Counted from the stretch's first letter, positions 18,345 through 27,069 are shown. The stretch: 64,000 bases of DNA from Tissierellia bacterium (GCA_012728295.1 JAAYFJ010000012.1:1-64000), one strand, 5' to 3'. A program made the numbers and translations. The notes: a model not told the origin generated them from the sequence alone.

Positions 18345-20272
18345 TAAATCACCTCACTAGATTGAACGTATAATAAATATCCTCCGGCTTGAAGTATGTC
18401 TCTTTCTCTGCTGGATATTGAAAGTTTCAATATATACTTCTCATCTCTTGTAGTGTTATAGCAAATGATTTCATCTCTATCTTTTAACGCCTCGGGGATA
18501 TCGTATAGTATTAATTCGTCCATTTCATTAACATGGGAATAGTCCTCAGTATTACTCCATAGTAGGGGAATAATACCAGAGTTTATTAGGTTGTTTCTGT
18601 GTATTCTAGCAAAACTTTTGGCAATTACTGCCCTGATTCCTAAGTGTAGTGGAACTAATGCGGCATGCTCTCTACTGGAGCCTTGCCCGTAGTTTTCTCC
18701 ACCTACAATAAAGCCACCGTTATTTTGAGTTGCTCTTTCATGGAAATCGTCAACGATTGTGGAAAATGCGAATTTTGATAAATGTGGTACATTGCTCCTA
18801 AAGGGAAGTAGTTTTGAGTGAGATGGGACAATGTCATCTGTAGTAATATTATCTTCCGTTTTTAGTAATACTTTACCTTTGATATCATTTTCAGGCTTTG
18901 ATCCAAGAGGAAAGGGCTTGATATTAGGACCCATAACAACTGATTTGTCGCCCTTTGTATCAGGATAAATAAAATAATTATCCGTGCTACCATAGTTGTC
19001 TGGAAGAGTAATATCCAGATTGATATCTAAATTTGAGGGGTCTGAAATAGTGCCTTTTATAGCTGAATACGCTGCTGTTTCAGGACTGACAAGATATACT
19101 TGAGCACTCATCGTTCCAGATCTTCCCTTGAAGTTTCTATTAAATGTTCTTAAGGATACAGCATCTGTCTTTGGAGATTGACCCATTCCTATGCAAGGCC
19201 CGCAAGCAGATTCTAATATTCTAGCTCCGGCAGAAATCATTTTTGCCAAAGCGCCTGATTCAGCTAACAATCTTAATATATTAGCTGATCCTGGTGATAT
19301 TACCAGATCTACGTTAGGGGCGACATGATTTCCTTCTAAAATACGCGCTACTTTCATCATATCTGAATATGAAGAGTTGGTGCAGCTGCCTATGGCTACT
19401 TGGTCAACTTTTATTCCTGAAACTTCCTCAACTGAACATACTTCGTCTGGCATATGAGGTTTTGCAACTAATGGTTTAATTTCTGACAAATCAACCTCTA
19501 TAGTTTTGCTGTAGACAGCATTTTCATCTGCTTCCATTTTGACATAGTCATTCGGTCTACCTTGTGCTATTAAAAACTCCTTGGTAATGTCATCTGATGG
19601 GAAAATTGAAGTTGTAGCTCCTAGTTCCGCGCCCATATTGCAAATGGTTGCCCTGTCTGTTACTGAAAGAGAGGCTATACCTGGACCAGTATATTCCATG
19701 GCATATCCCACACCACCTTTTACGGACAGTTTTTCTAATACGTGAAGTATGACGTCTTTTGCATTAACCCCAAAAGGAAGTTTGCCAATTAATTTAACCT
19801 CATACACTTCTGGTAGTATTAAGTGGTAATAGCCCTTTGCCATGGCAACAGCAACATCTAAACCACCGGCGCCAATGGCAATGGCTCCAACTCCTCCTGC
19901 TGTTGGAGTATGGCTATCCGAGCCTATTAATGTGGTCCCTGGCTTTGTAAATCTTTCTAGGTGCACTTGATGGCAAATACCGCCACCAGGTTTTGAAAAC
20001 ACAATTCCTCTTTTATTAGCTACACTTTTGATAAATGCGTGATCATCAGCGTTTTCAAATCCGGATTGGAGCATATTATGGTCAATATATGCCACTGAAA
20101 GGTCAGTTTTAATCGATGGCGGATTTAGAGCCTCCAATTGTAGGTAAACCATGGTACCTGTTGAATCTTGAGTAAGTGTCTGATTTATGGAAATAGTAAT
20201 TTCTTTACCTGGTTCTAGATCTCCATTAATCAGGTGGCTTTTAATTATTTTATAAAACAGTGGTAATTGCAT
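18344..20272 (-). CDS. acn: Aconitate hydratase
   Basis: 642 residues. Interconverts citrate and isocitrate with a [4Fe-4S] cluster. Cluster cysteines sit in SCTNSSYSD and in ACGPCIGMG. GSDSHTPTAGG and the C-terminal swivel-domain motif GENYGQGSSREHAAL are also visible. The compact length fits the mitochondrial-like bacterial group. First gene of the acn-icd-citrate synthase-DUF1294 transcript. The ribosome site AAGGAG lies just upstream of the ATG, and a perfect 40-bp palindrome sits about 50 bases before the start. Confidence 0.96.
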   Translation of the reverse strand: MQLPLFYKIIKSHLINGDLEPGKEITISINQTLTQDSTGTMVYLQLEALNPPSIKTDLSVAYIDHNMLQSGFENADDHAFIKSVANKRGIVFSKPGGGICHQVHLERFTKPGTTLIGSDSHTPTAGGVGAIAIGAGGLDVAVAMAKGYYHLILPEVYEVKLIGKLPFGVNAKDVILHVLEKLSVKGGVGYAMEYTGPGIASLSVTDRATICNMGAELGATTSIFPSDDITKEFLIAQGRPNDYVKMEADENAVYSKTIEVDLSEIKPLVAKPHMPDEVCSVEEVSGIKVDQVAIGSCTNSSYSDMMKVARILEGNHVAPNVDLVISPGSANILRLLAESGALAKMISAGARILESACGPCIGMGQSPKTDAVSLRTFNRNFKGRSGTMSAQVYLVSPETAAYSAIKGTISDPSNLDINLDITLPDNYGSTDNYFIYPDTKGDKSVVMGPNIKPFPLGSKPENDIKGKVLLKTEDNITTDDIVPSHSKLLPFRSNVPHLSKFAFSTIVDDFHERATQNNGGFIVGGENYGQGSSREHAALVPLHLGIRAVIAKSFARIHRNNLINSGIIPLLWSNTEDYSHVNEMDELILYDIPEALKDRDEIICYNTTRDEKYILKLSISSRERDILQAGGYLLYVQSSEVI

Positions 20273-20318
20273 AATTTCTCCTTTCTTACTGTATATCTTT
20301 ATTGTAATAATGTTTAGA

Positions 20319-20358
20319 ATTAATCCCTTAAAGAGTCGCGACTCTTTAAGGGATTAAT
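20319..20358. repeat. Perfect 40-bp palindrome upstream of aconitase
   Basis: The sequence from 20319 to 20358 equals its own reverse complement: ATTAATCCC at one end, GGGATTAAT at the other, CGCG in the centre and no mismatch. It lies between the zinc-lipoprotein stop (20474) and the aconitase start (20272), both minus strand. No T-run follows on the minus strand, so it is not a standard terminator. An operator, an mRNA leader hairpin or a stabilising processing stem are all possible. Confidence 0.9.
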
Positions 20359-20473
20359 AAACTTAAAGAACCATGTCGTTATTAAAGGTGCTGAAAATCA
20401 CACAGTAACATTGCTTTGTTTCTTTTGCAGAAACATATATCTATGGATATCAATGATTGGAAGTAGAGAATGA

Positions 20474-21415
20474 TTAATTCAGGGCCTTTTTTAAATTCTC
20501 TATATTGTCTTCCATTAGCTTCACCCATGAAATTCCATTGTTAAAGTCATCCTTCGATACGTTGTGAGCAGAGTGGAATAAAAGTGGTTCTGCACCGGTT
20601 TCTTCCGCTATAGTCAGAGCAACTTTTGGTTCTTCTAGCTCTTGATAGAATATTACGGGAATACTTTGAGATTTAACAGCTTCTACAATTTCAGTCATAG
20701 AAGCAACGGAAGGTTCAGTTTCTTCTGAGCAACTATTAAATACACTATGAGCATGTAGCCCATATTCTTTAACTAAATAGTGTAAAGCGAATCGGCTGCC
20801 AAAAAATATATCTTTACGTTGTCCCTCGGAGACTGCTTTAATAAATCCTTGGTTAATTTTTTCAATTTCTTCAATGAGTTTGTTAGAATTCTCAATATAT
20901 ATATCTTTTCCAACTGGATCTACTTCTACTAGAGCGTCTGTTATATTCTGAACCATTTTTTTTGCAAAGACTGGATTTGTCCAAATATGAGGATCGTATT
21001 CGTGATGATGTCCGTGGTCAGCTTCCTCATCGTGTTCATGGTGTTCCTTATCTAATTCAACGCCTTTAGAAACATCTACAGTTAATAATTTAGTTGACTC
21101 CGTAGAAGCCAATAGAGTTTCCGCCCAAGGTTCCATGTACTTGCCTGTATATATAAATACATCTGAATTTTCTATATTTATTATATCTCCAGGGCTTGGT
21201 TCAAAAGAATGTGTATCAACACCTGGAGGCGTTAATAATAGGACTTTAGCTCTATCTCCAGCAATTGTTTTTGCGAAGTCATACTGGGGAAATAGGCTAG
21301 CGACTATAGTTATCTCATCTTTTGAATTTACGTTTTCTTCATTTTTCATGCAACTTGTGGTCATTAATGCAAATATTAAAAATAGAACTATTATTTTGAT
21401 GATATTATTTTTCAT
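20474..21415 (-). CDS. znuA: Zinc/manganese ABC transporter substrate-binding lipoprotein
   Basis: 313 residues. Signal peptide with lipobox TTSC at residue 19-22, then the ZnuA/TroA fold: VASLFPQYDFAKTIAGD, TPPGVDTHSFEPSPGD (first metal His), a histidine-rich mobile loop HEHDEEADHGHHHEYDPHIW, FGSRFALHYL with second-domain His, and the C-terminal FYQELEEPKVAL-type region. The His loop argues for zinc over manganese. GGAGGG precedes the ATG. The cognate permease and ATPase genes are not adjacent, so they must be elsewhere or the protein serves another importer. Confidence 0.92.
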   Translation of the reverse strand: MKNNIIKIIVLFLIFALMTTSCMKNEENVNSKDEITIVASLFPQYDFAKTIAGDRAKVLLLTPPGVDTHSFEPSPGDIINIENSDVFIYTGKYMEPWAETLLASTESTKLLTVDVSKGVELDKEHHEHDEEADHGHHHEYDPHIWTNPVFAKKMVQNITDALVEVDPVGKDIYIENSNKLIEEIEKINQGFIKAVSEGQRKDIFFGSRFALHYLVKEYGLHAHSVFNSCSEETEPSVASMTEIVEAVKSQSIPVIFYQELEEPKVALTIAEETGAEPLLFHSAHNVSKDDFNNGISWVKLMEDNIENLKKALN

Positions 21416-21462
21416 ATTCCCTCCTAATTAAGCAAAATAGTATTGGCCTATTAAGCCATTTT

Positions 21463-21765
21463 CTAGCAGTTCCACCTTACCTTTTGAGAGAGAAGGGTAC
21501 TTAAGCGAATATCAATCCATGTTTTCGTATATTCATTCTTGTGTAAAATATTCAGTAAGTAGGCATACAAAAATAACGAAAAAAATACTACAATAATATT
21601 AGTTCTTATAAAAAGAATATAATAATTATTGCAAATAGCGCATTGTTCATGACAAAAATGGTTTATATGATATAATTGATATGCAGAAGCAAAGCAAATA
21701 GTAAATAAGAGCATCAATACCATTGAAAAGACAATTATCTTTTTGCTTTTTCTCATTTTAATCAT
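21463..21765 (-). CDS. Small membrane protein with CHEQCAIC motif, zinc-locus associated
   Basis: 100 residues with two hydrophobic segments and, between them, HINHFCHEQCAICNNY. Short proteins with an H-x-C-xx-x-C-xx-C cluster like this occur beside zinc lipoproteins in Clostridia (family recollection, no function known). The cysteines and histidines could bind zinc on the outer face. Start uncertain: ATG 21765 or ATG 21756; GAGG lies better for the second. It precedes znuA on the same strand by about 47 bases, so an operon is likely. Confidence 0.7.
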   Translation of the reverse strand: MIKMRKSKKIIVFSMVLMLLFTICFASAYQLYHINHFCHEQCAICNNYYILFIRTNIIVVFFSLFLYAYLLNILHKNEYTKTWIDIRLSTLLSQKVRWNC

Positions 21766-21986
21766 GCCTCATTTCAATAGAGACAGTATAGACTATAAGT
21801 CGCTTGATGTCAATATTTGAGGTGGTTTGCAGGGGACCTTAAACCCTGCAAGCTACAGAAATCAGTATATTAAGAATGAAAAATATTTTATTATACTACT
21901 ACGGCAAAGCGAGGCGTCCAAATATTTATTTATCAATATTAATATAGTATAGAGTGTCATTGTATGTAGACTAAAGGAGGATATTA

Positions 21987-22439
21987 ATGAAGGTTCTCAT
22001 AGTGTACAAGAGCTATCATCACCTTAATACGGAAAAAGTTGCGAAGGCTATGGCTTCAACTGTAGATGCCCAATTGTGCAAAGCGGAAGAATTATCCCAA
22101 CATAATATTGAAGACTACGATATTGTGGGGTTTGGATCTGGAATCTATGCTTGGACATTTCACAGAGAGTTAGTCAAAGCCATTCAGAGTCTTAATGGTG
22201 GTGGCACAAAAAGAGCATTTAGCTTTTGTACTTGTGGAAACGTTACTTTAAAATATGAAAAAATGATGGAACAGCTGCTGACAAAGCAGGGGTTTAATGT
22301 AATGGGGCACTTTTGTTGCCTGGGCTTTGACACCTTTGGTCCCTATAAACTTATTGGGGGACTTAATAAAGGAAAGCCGAATGAAAAAGATTTAGAAAAA
22401 GCTAAAGAATTTATTAAGAGTTTAATACGTCGCATATAG
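21987..22439 (+). CDS. Flavodoxin-domain protein
   Basis: 150 residues. The N-terminus VLIVYKSYHHLNTEKVAKAM is the FMN-phosphate loop of flavodoxin-like proteins, though the usual T/S-x-T-G-x-T pattern is altered. YDIVGFGSGIYAW and FSFCTCGN follow the second and third binding loops. Several cysteines cluster at 80-110. Probably an FMN-binding electron carrier or menaquinone-dependent-protoporphyrinogen-oxidase-like protein. AAAGGAGG precedes the ATG. Stands alone, closed by the hairpin at 22518-22538. Confidence 0.85.
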   Translation: MKVLIVYKSYHHLNTEKVAKAMASTVDAQLCKAEELSQHNIEDYDIVGFGSGIYAWTFHRELVKAIQSLNGGGTKRAFSFCTCGNVTLKYEKMMEQLLTKQGFNVMGHFCCLGFDTFGPYKLIGGLNKGKPNEKDLEKAKEFIKSLIRRI

Positions 22440-22517
22440 CGCTTAGATTAATAACATATATATAATGAAAGAAATCGCTTTTGAAGAAAAACAGATAATT
22501 GGATAATTAATGATAGG

Positions 22518-22546
22518 CACTTGTATTTTTTACAAGTGTTTTTCTT
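22518..22546 (+). terminator. Rho-independent terminator of the flavodoxin gene
   Basis: CACTTGTA and TACAAGTG arms with a T5 loop, followed by TTTTTCTTT. Confidence 0.85.
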
Positions 22547-22722
22547 TACAAAAAGTTTAGAGATATGGATAATTAAAAATTTATTTATCTAGGCAAAATT
22601 ATAGCTTGAATTGAAGCAACAAAGCGAAAATAATAGAAAGAGCAAAAATCCCAATCTGCATAACCCACTAAATGCAAGGGGTACAGAGGTTGACAAAATT
22701 GAGAGAAATTTATCTAAATCGT

Positions 22723-22751
22723 TTGACAATTATTTAATTACATGATATACT
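22723..22751 (+). promoter_or_regulatory. Strong sigma-A promoter of the 2-hydroxyacyl-CoA operon
   Basis: TTGACA, exactly 17 bases, TATACT. Predicted start near 22758, leaving a 5' leader of about 165 bases before the first gene. A second TTGACA at 22689 lacks a good -10. Confidence 0.85.
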
Positions 22752-22757
22752 TACGAA

Positions 22758-22924
22758 GAAAATGGAAAACCTTTATAAAAGGTCAACCTTTTTATAGTTT
22801 TTTATCGCTGCCAGGAGATAATATAGTGAGTCTAGTCGATTCACTCTTTTTAATGTCAGGGCAAATGCGAGGTACTTATGTTTATGACGGGAGGACCCGT
22901 AAAAAATTTAAGGAGGAGTAGACA
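22758..22924 (+). promoter_or_regulatory. Structured 5' leader, candidate cis-regulatory RNA
   Basis: Overlapping alternative stems occur at 22769-22797 (ACCTTT / AAAGGT / ACCTTT). A composite helix pairs TCGC (22805-22808) with GCGA (22867-22870) and TGCC (22809-22812) with GGCA (22860-22863). It encloses hairpin AGTGA / TCACT (22825-22845), which is followed by CTTTTT. A final hairpin ACGGG / CCCGT (22887-22900) sits just before the ribosome site AGGAGG (22911-22916). I do not recognise a known riboswitch consensus. The mutually exclusive stems suggest attenuation, but this is inference. Confidence 0.5.
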
Positions 22925-24136
22925 GTGAAAGAAAACGGATTAAAGTTGGAGGGCATAAGAGTTATTGAGTATGCCAACTTCGTAGCAGCTCCCAGCTGTG
23001 GAAAGGTTCTTTCTGATTGGGGTGCAGAAGTTATTAAAATCGAGCCGGCTTTCGGTGACACGATGAGACACGTAGGTATGCAATGGAATGCACCTATGGT
23101 AGAAGATGAGAACCCATTATTTGAGTGCGAGAACACTGGCAAGAGAGCGATCATTCTTGATACTCGCTCAAAAGAAGGCGTAGAAGTTATCTTCAAAATG
23201 TTAGAGAAAGCTGACGTATTTTTGACTAACACTCGTCAAAAAGCTTTAGACAAAAGTGGTCTAAACTATGAAGCTATTAAAGAGAGAGCACCACATATTA
23301 TTTTTGCTCATATCCTAGGTTATGGAGAAAAAGGTCCAGCTAAAGACAATCCGGCTTTCGACTATACTGCATATTTTGCAAGAGGCGGAGTTGCTATGGG
23401 TCTTATGGAAAAAGGAACTTCTCCATGTAATACAGCTGCAGGTCTAGGCGATCACTATGCTGGTATTTCACTAGCTGGTGGTATTGCAGCAGCTCTATAT
23501 CATAGAGAAAAAACTGGCAAAGGCGACAGAGTAACAGTTTCATTGTTCCATACTGCAGTATTTGGAATGGGATTAATGGTTGTTAGTTCACAATATGGCT
23601 ACGAAATGCCAATAACTCGTCGTCAACCACCTAACCCACTAAATACAACTTACCAATGTTCAGATGGAAAATGGATTCAAATTGCATTCTTCCAATATGA
23701 CAAATGGTTCCCAGGATTCTGTGATATCGTTATCGAAAGACCTGACCTTAAAGGTTCCAAGTTCAGCACTCTTAAGAGCGTAGTTAACCACGTTGAAGAG
23801 TTTGTTGGAATGATGGAAGTTGAATTTGCGAAACACACTCTTGAAGAAATGTGTGCTCGTTTGCAAGAAGCTGGTATCCCATATGAGAAACTTGCTACTC
23901 CAACTGACGTTCTTAATGACGAGCAGTGCTGGGCAAACGATTACTTGTACAAATTAACATACCCAAGTGGTAATGAAGGAGTATTATACAATACACCTGT
24001 TATGTTTACAGAAATGGGCATTAAAGAATATGCTCGCGCACCAAAACTTGGTGAGCACACCGATGAAGTTATGAAGGAAATTGGCTTATCAGACGCTGAA
24101 ATTCAAGCATTAAAAGACGAAAAAGTCATCGGCTAA
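22925..24136 (+). CDS. hadA: 2-hydroxyacyl-CoA transferase (CaiB/BaiF, HadA/FldA type)
   Basis: 403 residues, GTG start with AAGGAGGA upstream. Class III CoA-transferase: moves CoA from an acyl-CoA to a free 2-hydroxyacid such as 2-hydroxyisocaproate or phenyllactate. Seen: EYANFVAAPSCGKVLSDWGAEVIKIE, represented by FVAAPSCG and EVIKIEP; GYGEKGP; and the catalytic aspartate in AFDYTAYFARGG. First gene of a six-gene operon resembling C. difficile had and C. sporogenes fld clusters. The acyl specificity cannot be read from sequence. Codon use appears strongly biased, consistent with high expression. Confidence 0.9.
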   Translation: MKENGLKLEGIRVIEYANFVAAPSCGKVLSDWGAEVIKIEPAFGDTMRHVGMQWNAPMVEDENPLFECENTGKRAIILDTRSKEGVEVIFKMLEKADVFLTNTRQKALDKSGLNYEAIKERAPHIIFAHILGYGEKGPAKDNPAFDYTAYFARGGVAMGLMEKGTSPCNTAAGLGDHYAGISLAGGIAAALYHREKTGKGDRVTVSLFHTAVFGMGLMVVSSQYGYEMPITRRQPPNPLNTTYQCSDGKWIQIAFFQYDKWFPGFCDIVIERPDLKGSKFSTLKSVVNHVEEFVGMMEVEFAKHTLEEMCARLQEAGIPYEKLATPTDVLNDEQCWANDYLYKLTYPSGNEGVLYNTPVMFTEMGIKEYARAPKLGEHTDEVMKEIGLSDAEIQALKDEKVIG

Positions 24137-24160
24137 TTAATAAGGAACGAGGAGATTGCT

Positions 24161-24946
24161 TTGTATACAATGGGTTTAGACATCGGATCCACAGCTTCTA
24201 AGGGATTGATATTAAAAGATGGAGTTGAAGTTATTGCAACTAGCACCATCCCTTCAGGAACTGGAACAAGTGGACCTGAAAGAGTACTGAAAGAACTAGC
24301 TGAAAACACCGGATTATCCTTGAATGACATGGAGAAGACCGTAGTTACAGGTTATGGAAGATTGAAGTTTGAAGATGCCGACAAGCAGATTAGTGAATTG
24401 AGCTGTCATGCTAGAGGTGTTGCATTCTTGGTACCGGGTGCCAGAACTATTATTGATATTGGCGGACAAGATGCTAAAGCTTTGAAGTTAGATTCCAGCG
24501 GGAGATTGGCAAACTTTGTAATGAACGACAAGTGTGCTGCCGGTACCGGAAGATTTCTAGATGTTATGGCAGGTATTTTGGAAACAGAGGTATCTGAACT
24601 GGGAACGATTTCAGAAAGAGCTGAAAAAGAGGTTTCTATCAGTAGTACTTGCACTGTATTTGCAGAGTCTGAAGTAATATCTCATCTCTCCTCATCTGAA
24701 ACAATCCCTGATATTATTTCTGGAATACACGCATCAGTTGCTGGAAGAGTTGCAAGTTTGGCAATGCGTGTTGGTATCGAAGATATTGTGGTAATGGTAG
24801 GTGGAGTTGCTAGAAATAGTGGAGTGGTAAGAGCTATGTCCAAAGCTTTGGGACATGAAATAGTAGTACCTGAGTTAGCTCAGCTAACAGGAGCTCTTGG
24901 TGCTGCAATATTCGCCTATGATGAGTACCTAAAGGAATTGAAATAG
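24161..24946 (+). CDS. hadI: Activator of 2-hydroxyacyl-CoA dehydratase (HadI/FldI type)
   Basis: 261 residues, TTG start with GAGGAG upstream. ASKHA-fold ATPase that, as a homodimer holding one [4Fe-4S] cluster, drives a single electron into the dehydratase. Visible: GLDIGSTASKG phosphate loop, IDIGGQDAKA, and the cluster cysteines in NDKCAAGTGRFL and SSTCTVFAESEV. VMVGGVARNSG closes the ATP site. It needs a two-subunit dehydratase partner (HadBC), which is normally encoded next but is not found between this gene and the acyl-CoA dehydrogenase. Confidence 0.92.
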   Translation: MYTMGLDIGSTASKGLILKDGVEVIATSTIPSGTGTSGPERVLKELAENTGLSLNDMEKTVVTGYGRLKFEDADKQISELSCHARGVAFLVPGARTIIDIGGQDAKALKLDSSGRLANFVMNDKCAAGTGRFLDVMAGILETEVSELGTISERAEKEVSISSTCTVFAESEVISHLSSSETIPDIISGIHASVAGRVASLAMRVGIEDIVVMVGGVARNSGVVRAMSKALGHEIVVPELAQLTGALGAAIFAYDEYLKELK

Positions 24947-24980
24947 ACGATAATTTAGGGAGTAGTAATAATGGTATATG

Positions 24981-25008
24981 GCCTAAAGGGCAACAATGCC
25001 CTTTAGGC
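24981..25008 (+). other. Perfect 12-bp intercistronic hairpin
   Basis: Arms GCCTAAAGGGCA and TGCCCTTTAGGC with loop ACAA lie between hadI and the acyl-CoA dehydrogenase. No T-run follows; the next bases lead into AATAATAATATGGAGG. It is more likely a processing or stabilising stem, or an attenuator, than a terminator. It lies where the hadB and hadC genes sit in known operons. Confidence 0.85.
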
Positions 25009-25041
25009 AGTCAATACAATAATAATAATATGGAGGCAAGT

Positions 25042-26175
25042 ATGATTTTCAAGAAAGAACACGAACTTTTAAGAAGAGCCATTAGAGACTTCGTTGAAAG
25101 AGAAATGGATACATATCCGGATGAAGTTGATGAAACCGGTATCATTCCTCAAGAAGTGAAGGATAAGTTGGCCAAATACAAATTCTTAAGCCCTGTTATT
25201 CCTAAGGAATATAGTGGAGCTGGCGCTGACTACGTTTCATATGTAATCATCATGGAAGAAATCAGCCGTCGTTGCGCTTCTACAGGCACATTGGTTACTG
25301 CTACAACTTCATTAGTAGCTCTTCCACTTACAAACTTCGGTACTGAAGACCAAAAAGAAAGATACTTAAGACCTTTAGCAGAAGGTAAATACATTGGATC
25401 TTTTGCATTAACAGAGCCAGGCGCTGGATCAGACGCTGGTGCATCACAGACAACTGCTTACTTAGATGGAGATGAGTGGGTTCTTAACGGACGTAAAACA
25501 TTCATCACTAACGCACCTATAGCAGACTTTGTAATTATTTCAGCTATGACTGACAAATCCAAAGGAACAAGAGGAATGTCAACATTCATCGTTGAAGCAA
25601 AAATGGAAGGATATTCTGTAGGAGCTCATGAAAACAAAATGGGTATTAGAGGAACTGAAACTTCTGATATCGTTTTGGAAAACGTACGTGTTCCAAAAGA
25701 AAACTTGTTGGGCAAAGTTGGAGAAGGCTTCAAAATCATGCTTAACACACTAGACTATGGTCGTATTGGAGTAGCAGCTCAAGCATTGGGTATTGCACAA
25801 GGATGTTTAGACGAAGCTGTAACATACACTAAACAACGTGTTCAGTTCGGCAGACCAATAGCTAAATTCCAAAACACTCAATTTACTATTGCAGATATGG
25901 CAACAAAAGTGCAAGCTGCCCGTCTATTAGTATACGATGCAGCAGTTACTAAAGACGCAGGTAAAAACCCTGGATTACAATCAGCTATGGCAAAATACTA
26001 CTGTGCAGAAATAGCTAACGAAGTAGCTTACAAAGCACTTCAATTACACGGTGGATATGGATTTATTAAAGACTATCCAATCGAGAGAATGTATCGCGAT
26101 GCAAGAATTATGTCCATCTATGAAGGTACTTCACAAGTACAATTGATGGTTATCGCAGGTGCTGTTCTTAAATAG
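25042..26175 (+). CDS. Acyl-CoA dehydrogenase (enoyl-CoA reductase)
   Basis: Start ATG 25042 because TGGAGG, which overlaps an earlier ATG at 25030, forms its ribosome site. 377 residues. FAD-binding signature ALTEPGAGSDA, RFGRPIAKFQ-type helix (VQFGRPIAKF), LHGGYGFIKDYPIERMYRDARI seen as LHGGYGF and YRDARI, and catalytic glutamate in IYEGTSQVQ. In these operons it works in the reducing direction, saturating 2-enoyl-CoA (for example isocaprenoyl- or cinnamoyl-CoA) with electrons from Etf. Confidence 0.93.
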   Translation: MIFKKEHELLRRAIRDFVEREMDTYPDEVDETGIIPQEVKDKLAKYKFLSPVIPKEYSGAGADYVSYVIIMEEISRRCASTGTLVTATTSLVALPLTNFGTEDQKERYLRPLAEGKYIGSFALTEPGAGSDAGASQTTAYLDGDEWVLNGRKTFITNAPIADFVIISAMTDKSKGTRGMSTFIVEAKMEGYSVGAHENKMGIRGTETSDIVLENVRVPKENLLGKVGEGFKIMLNTLDYGRIGVAAQALGIAQGCLDEAVTYTKQRVQFGRPIAKFQNTQFTIADMATKVQAARLLVYDAAVTKDAGKNPGLQSAMAKYYCAEIANEVAYKALQLHGGYGFIKDYPIERMYRDARIMSIYEGTSQVQLMVIAGAVLK

Positions 26176-26227
26176 TAATAGAATAAAAGGCCTATAACAA
26201 TAAATATATCAATTGGAGGTACATGTT

Positions 26228-27025
26228 TTGAGAATTATAGTATGTGTTAAACAAGTTCCCGATACTACGGAAGTTAGAATCGACCCAAAAACTGGAACCC
26301 TTATTCGTGAAGGCGTACCCAGCATTTTAAACCCAGATGATGCAAACGCTCTTGAAGAAGCTCTAAAAGTAAAAGATGCTCATCCAGAGACGAAAGTTAC
26401 TGTATTATCAATGGGACCACCACAAGCAGATGAAATGTTAAGAGAATGTTTAGCTATGGGAGCAGATGAAGCTTTCTTAATTAGCGATAGAGCATTCGGT
26501 GGATCAGACACTTGGGCTACATCAAATGCATTAGCATCAGCTATCAGAAAAATTGACAAAGAAACTGGCGGATATACTTTCATATTTGCTGGACGTCAAG
26601 CTATTGATGGAGACACTGCACAAGTTGGACCACAAATTTCAGAAAAATTAAACATTCCACAAGTTACCTATGTTGAGAAATTCGAAATCGAAGGTGACAC
26701 TGTTACAGTTCATCGTCAATTAGAAGATGGATATGAGTTAATTAAAGTTAAGACTCCTGTACTGTTGACAGCAGTTAAAGAACTAAACGCGCCACGTTAC
26801 ATGGCAGTAGATCGTATCTTTGATGCTTACAAACAAGATGTTACCGTATGGGGCATTAATGACCTGGATATAAGTCCTGAACAAGTTGGATTGAAAGCTT
26901 CACCAACAAGAGTATTCCGTTCATTTACTCCGGATCCAAAAGGCGCAGGCAAAATGCTCGAAGGAACGACTCAAGAAAAACTTGAAGCACTTGTTGTCGA
27001 ACTTAAACACAAGCACATTATTTAA
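26228..27025 (+). CDS. etfB: Electron transfer flavoprotein beta subunit
   Basis: The TTG at 26228 gives the canonical MRIIVCVKQVPDT start, with GGAGG 8 bases upstream; the TTG at 26213 has none. 265 residues. NPDDANALEEAL and GRQAIDGDTAQVGP, where FAD/AMP or bifurcating FAD binds, are present. Forms a heterodimer with EtfA and passes electrons between NADH/ferredoxin and the acyl-CoA dehydrogenase. An electron-bifurcating role is likely from context but not proved by sequence. Confidence 0.95.
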   Translation: MRIIVCVKQVPDTTEVRIDPKTGTLIREGVPSILNPDDANALEEALKVKDAHPETKVTVLSMGPPQADEMLRECLAMGADEAFLISDRAFGGSDTWATSNALASAIRKIDKETGGYTFIFAGRQAIDGDTAQVGPQISEKLNIPQVTYVEKFEIEGDTVTVHRQLEDGYELIKVKTPVLLTAVKELNAPRYMAVDRIFDAYKQDVTVWGINDLDISPEQVGLKASPTRVFRSFTPDPKGAGKMLEGTTQEKLEALVVELKHKHII

Positions 27026-27069
27026 TGTGTTGAACATTGCGAAACAGTATAAGAATATCGGAGGAAAAC

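Noticed and set aside
22758-22924. T-box or known riboswitch in the leader of the had-type operon
   Set aside because: GGGAGGACCC resembles the TGGNACC/GGGTGG motif only loosely, and no specifier loop or T-box core is visible. No other class consensus was recognised.
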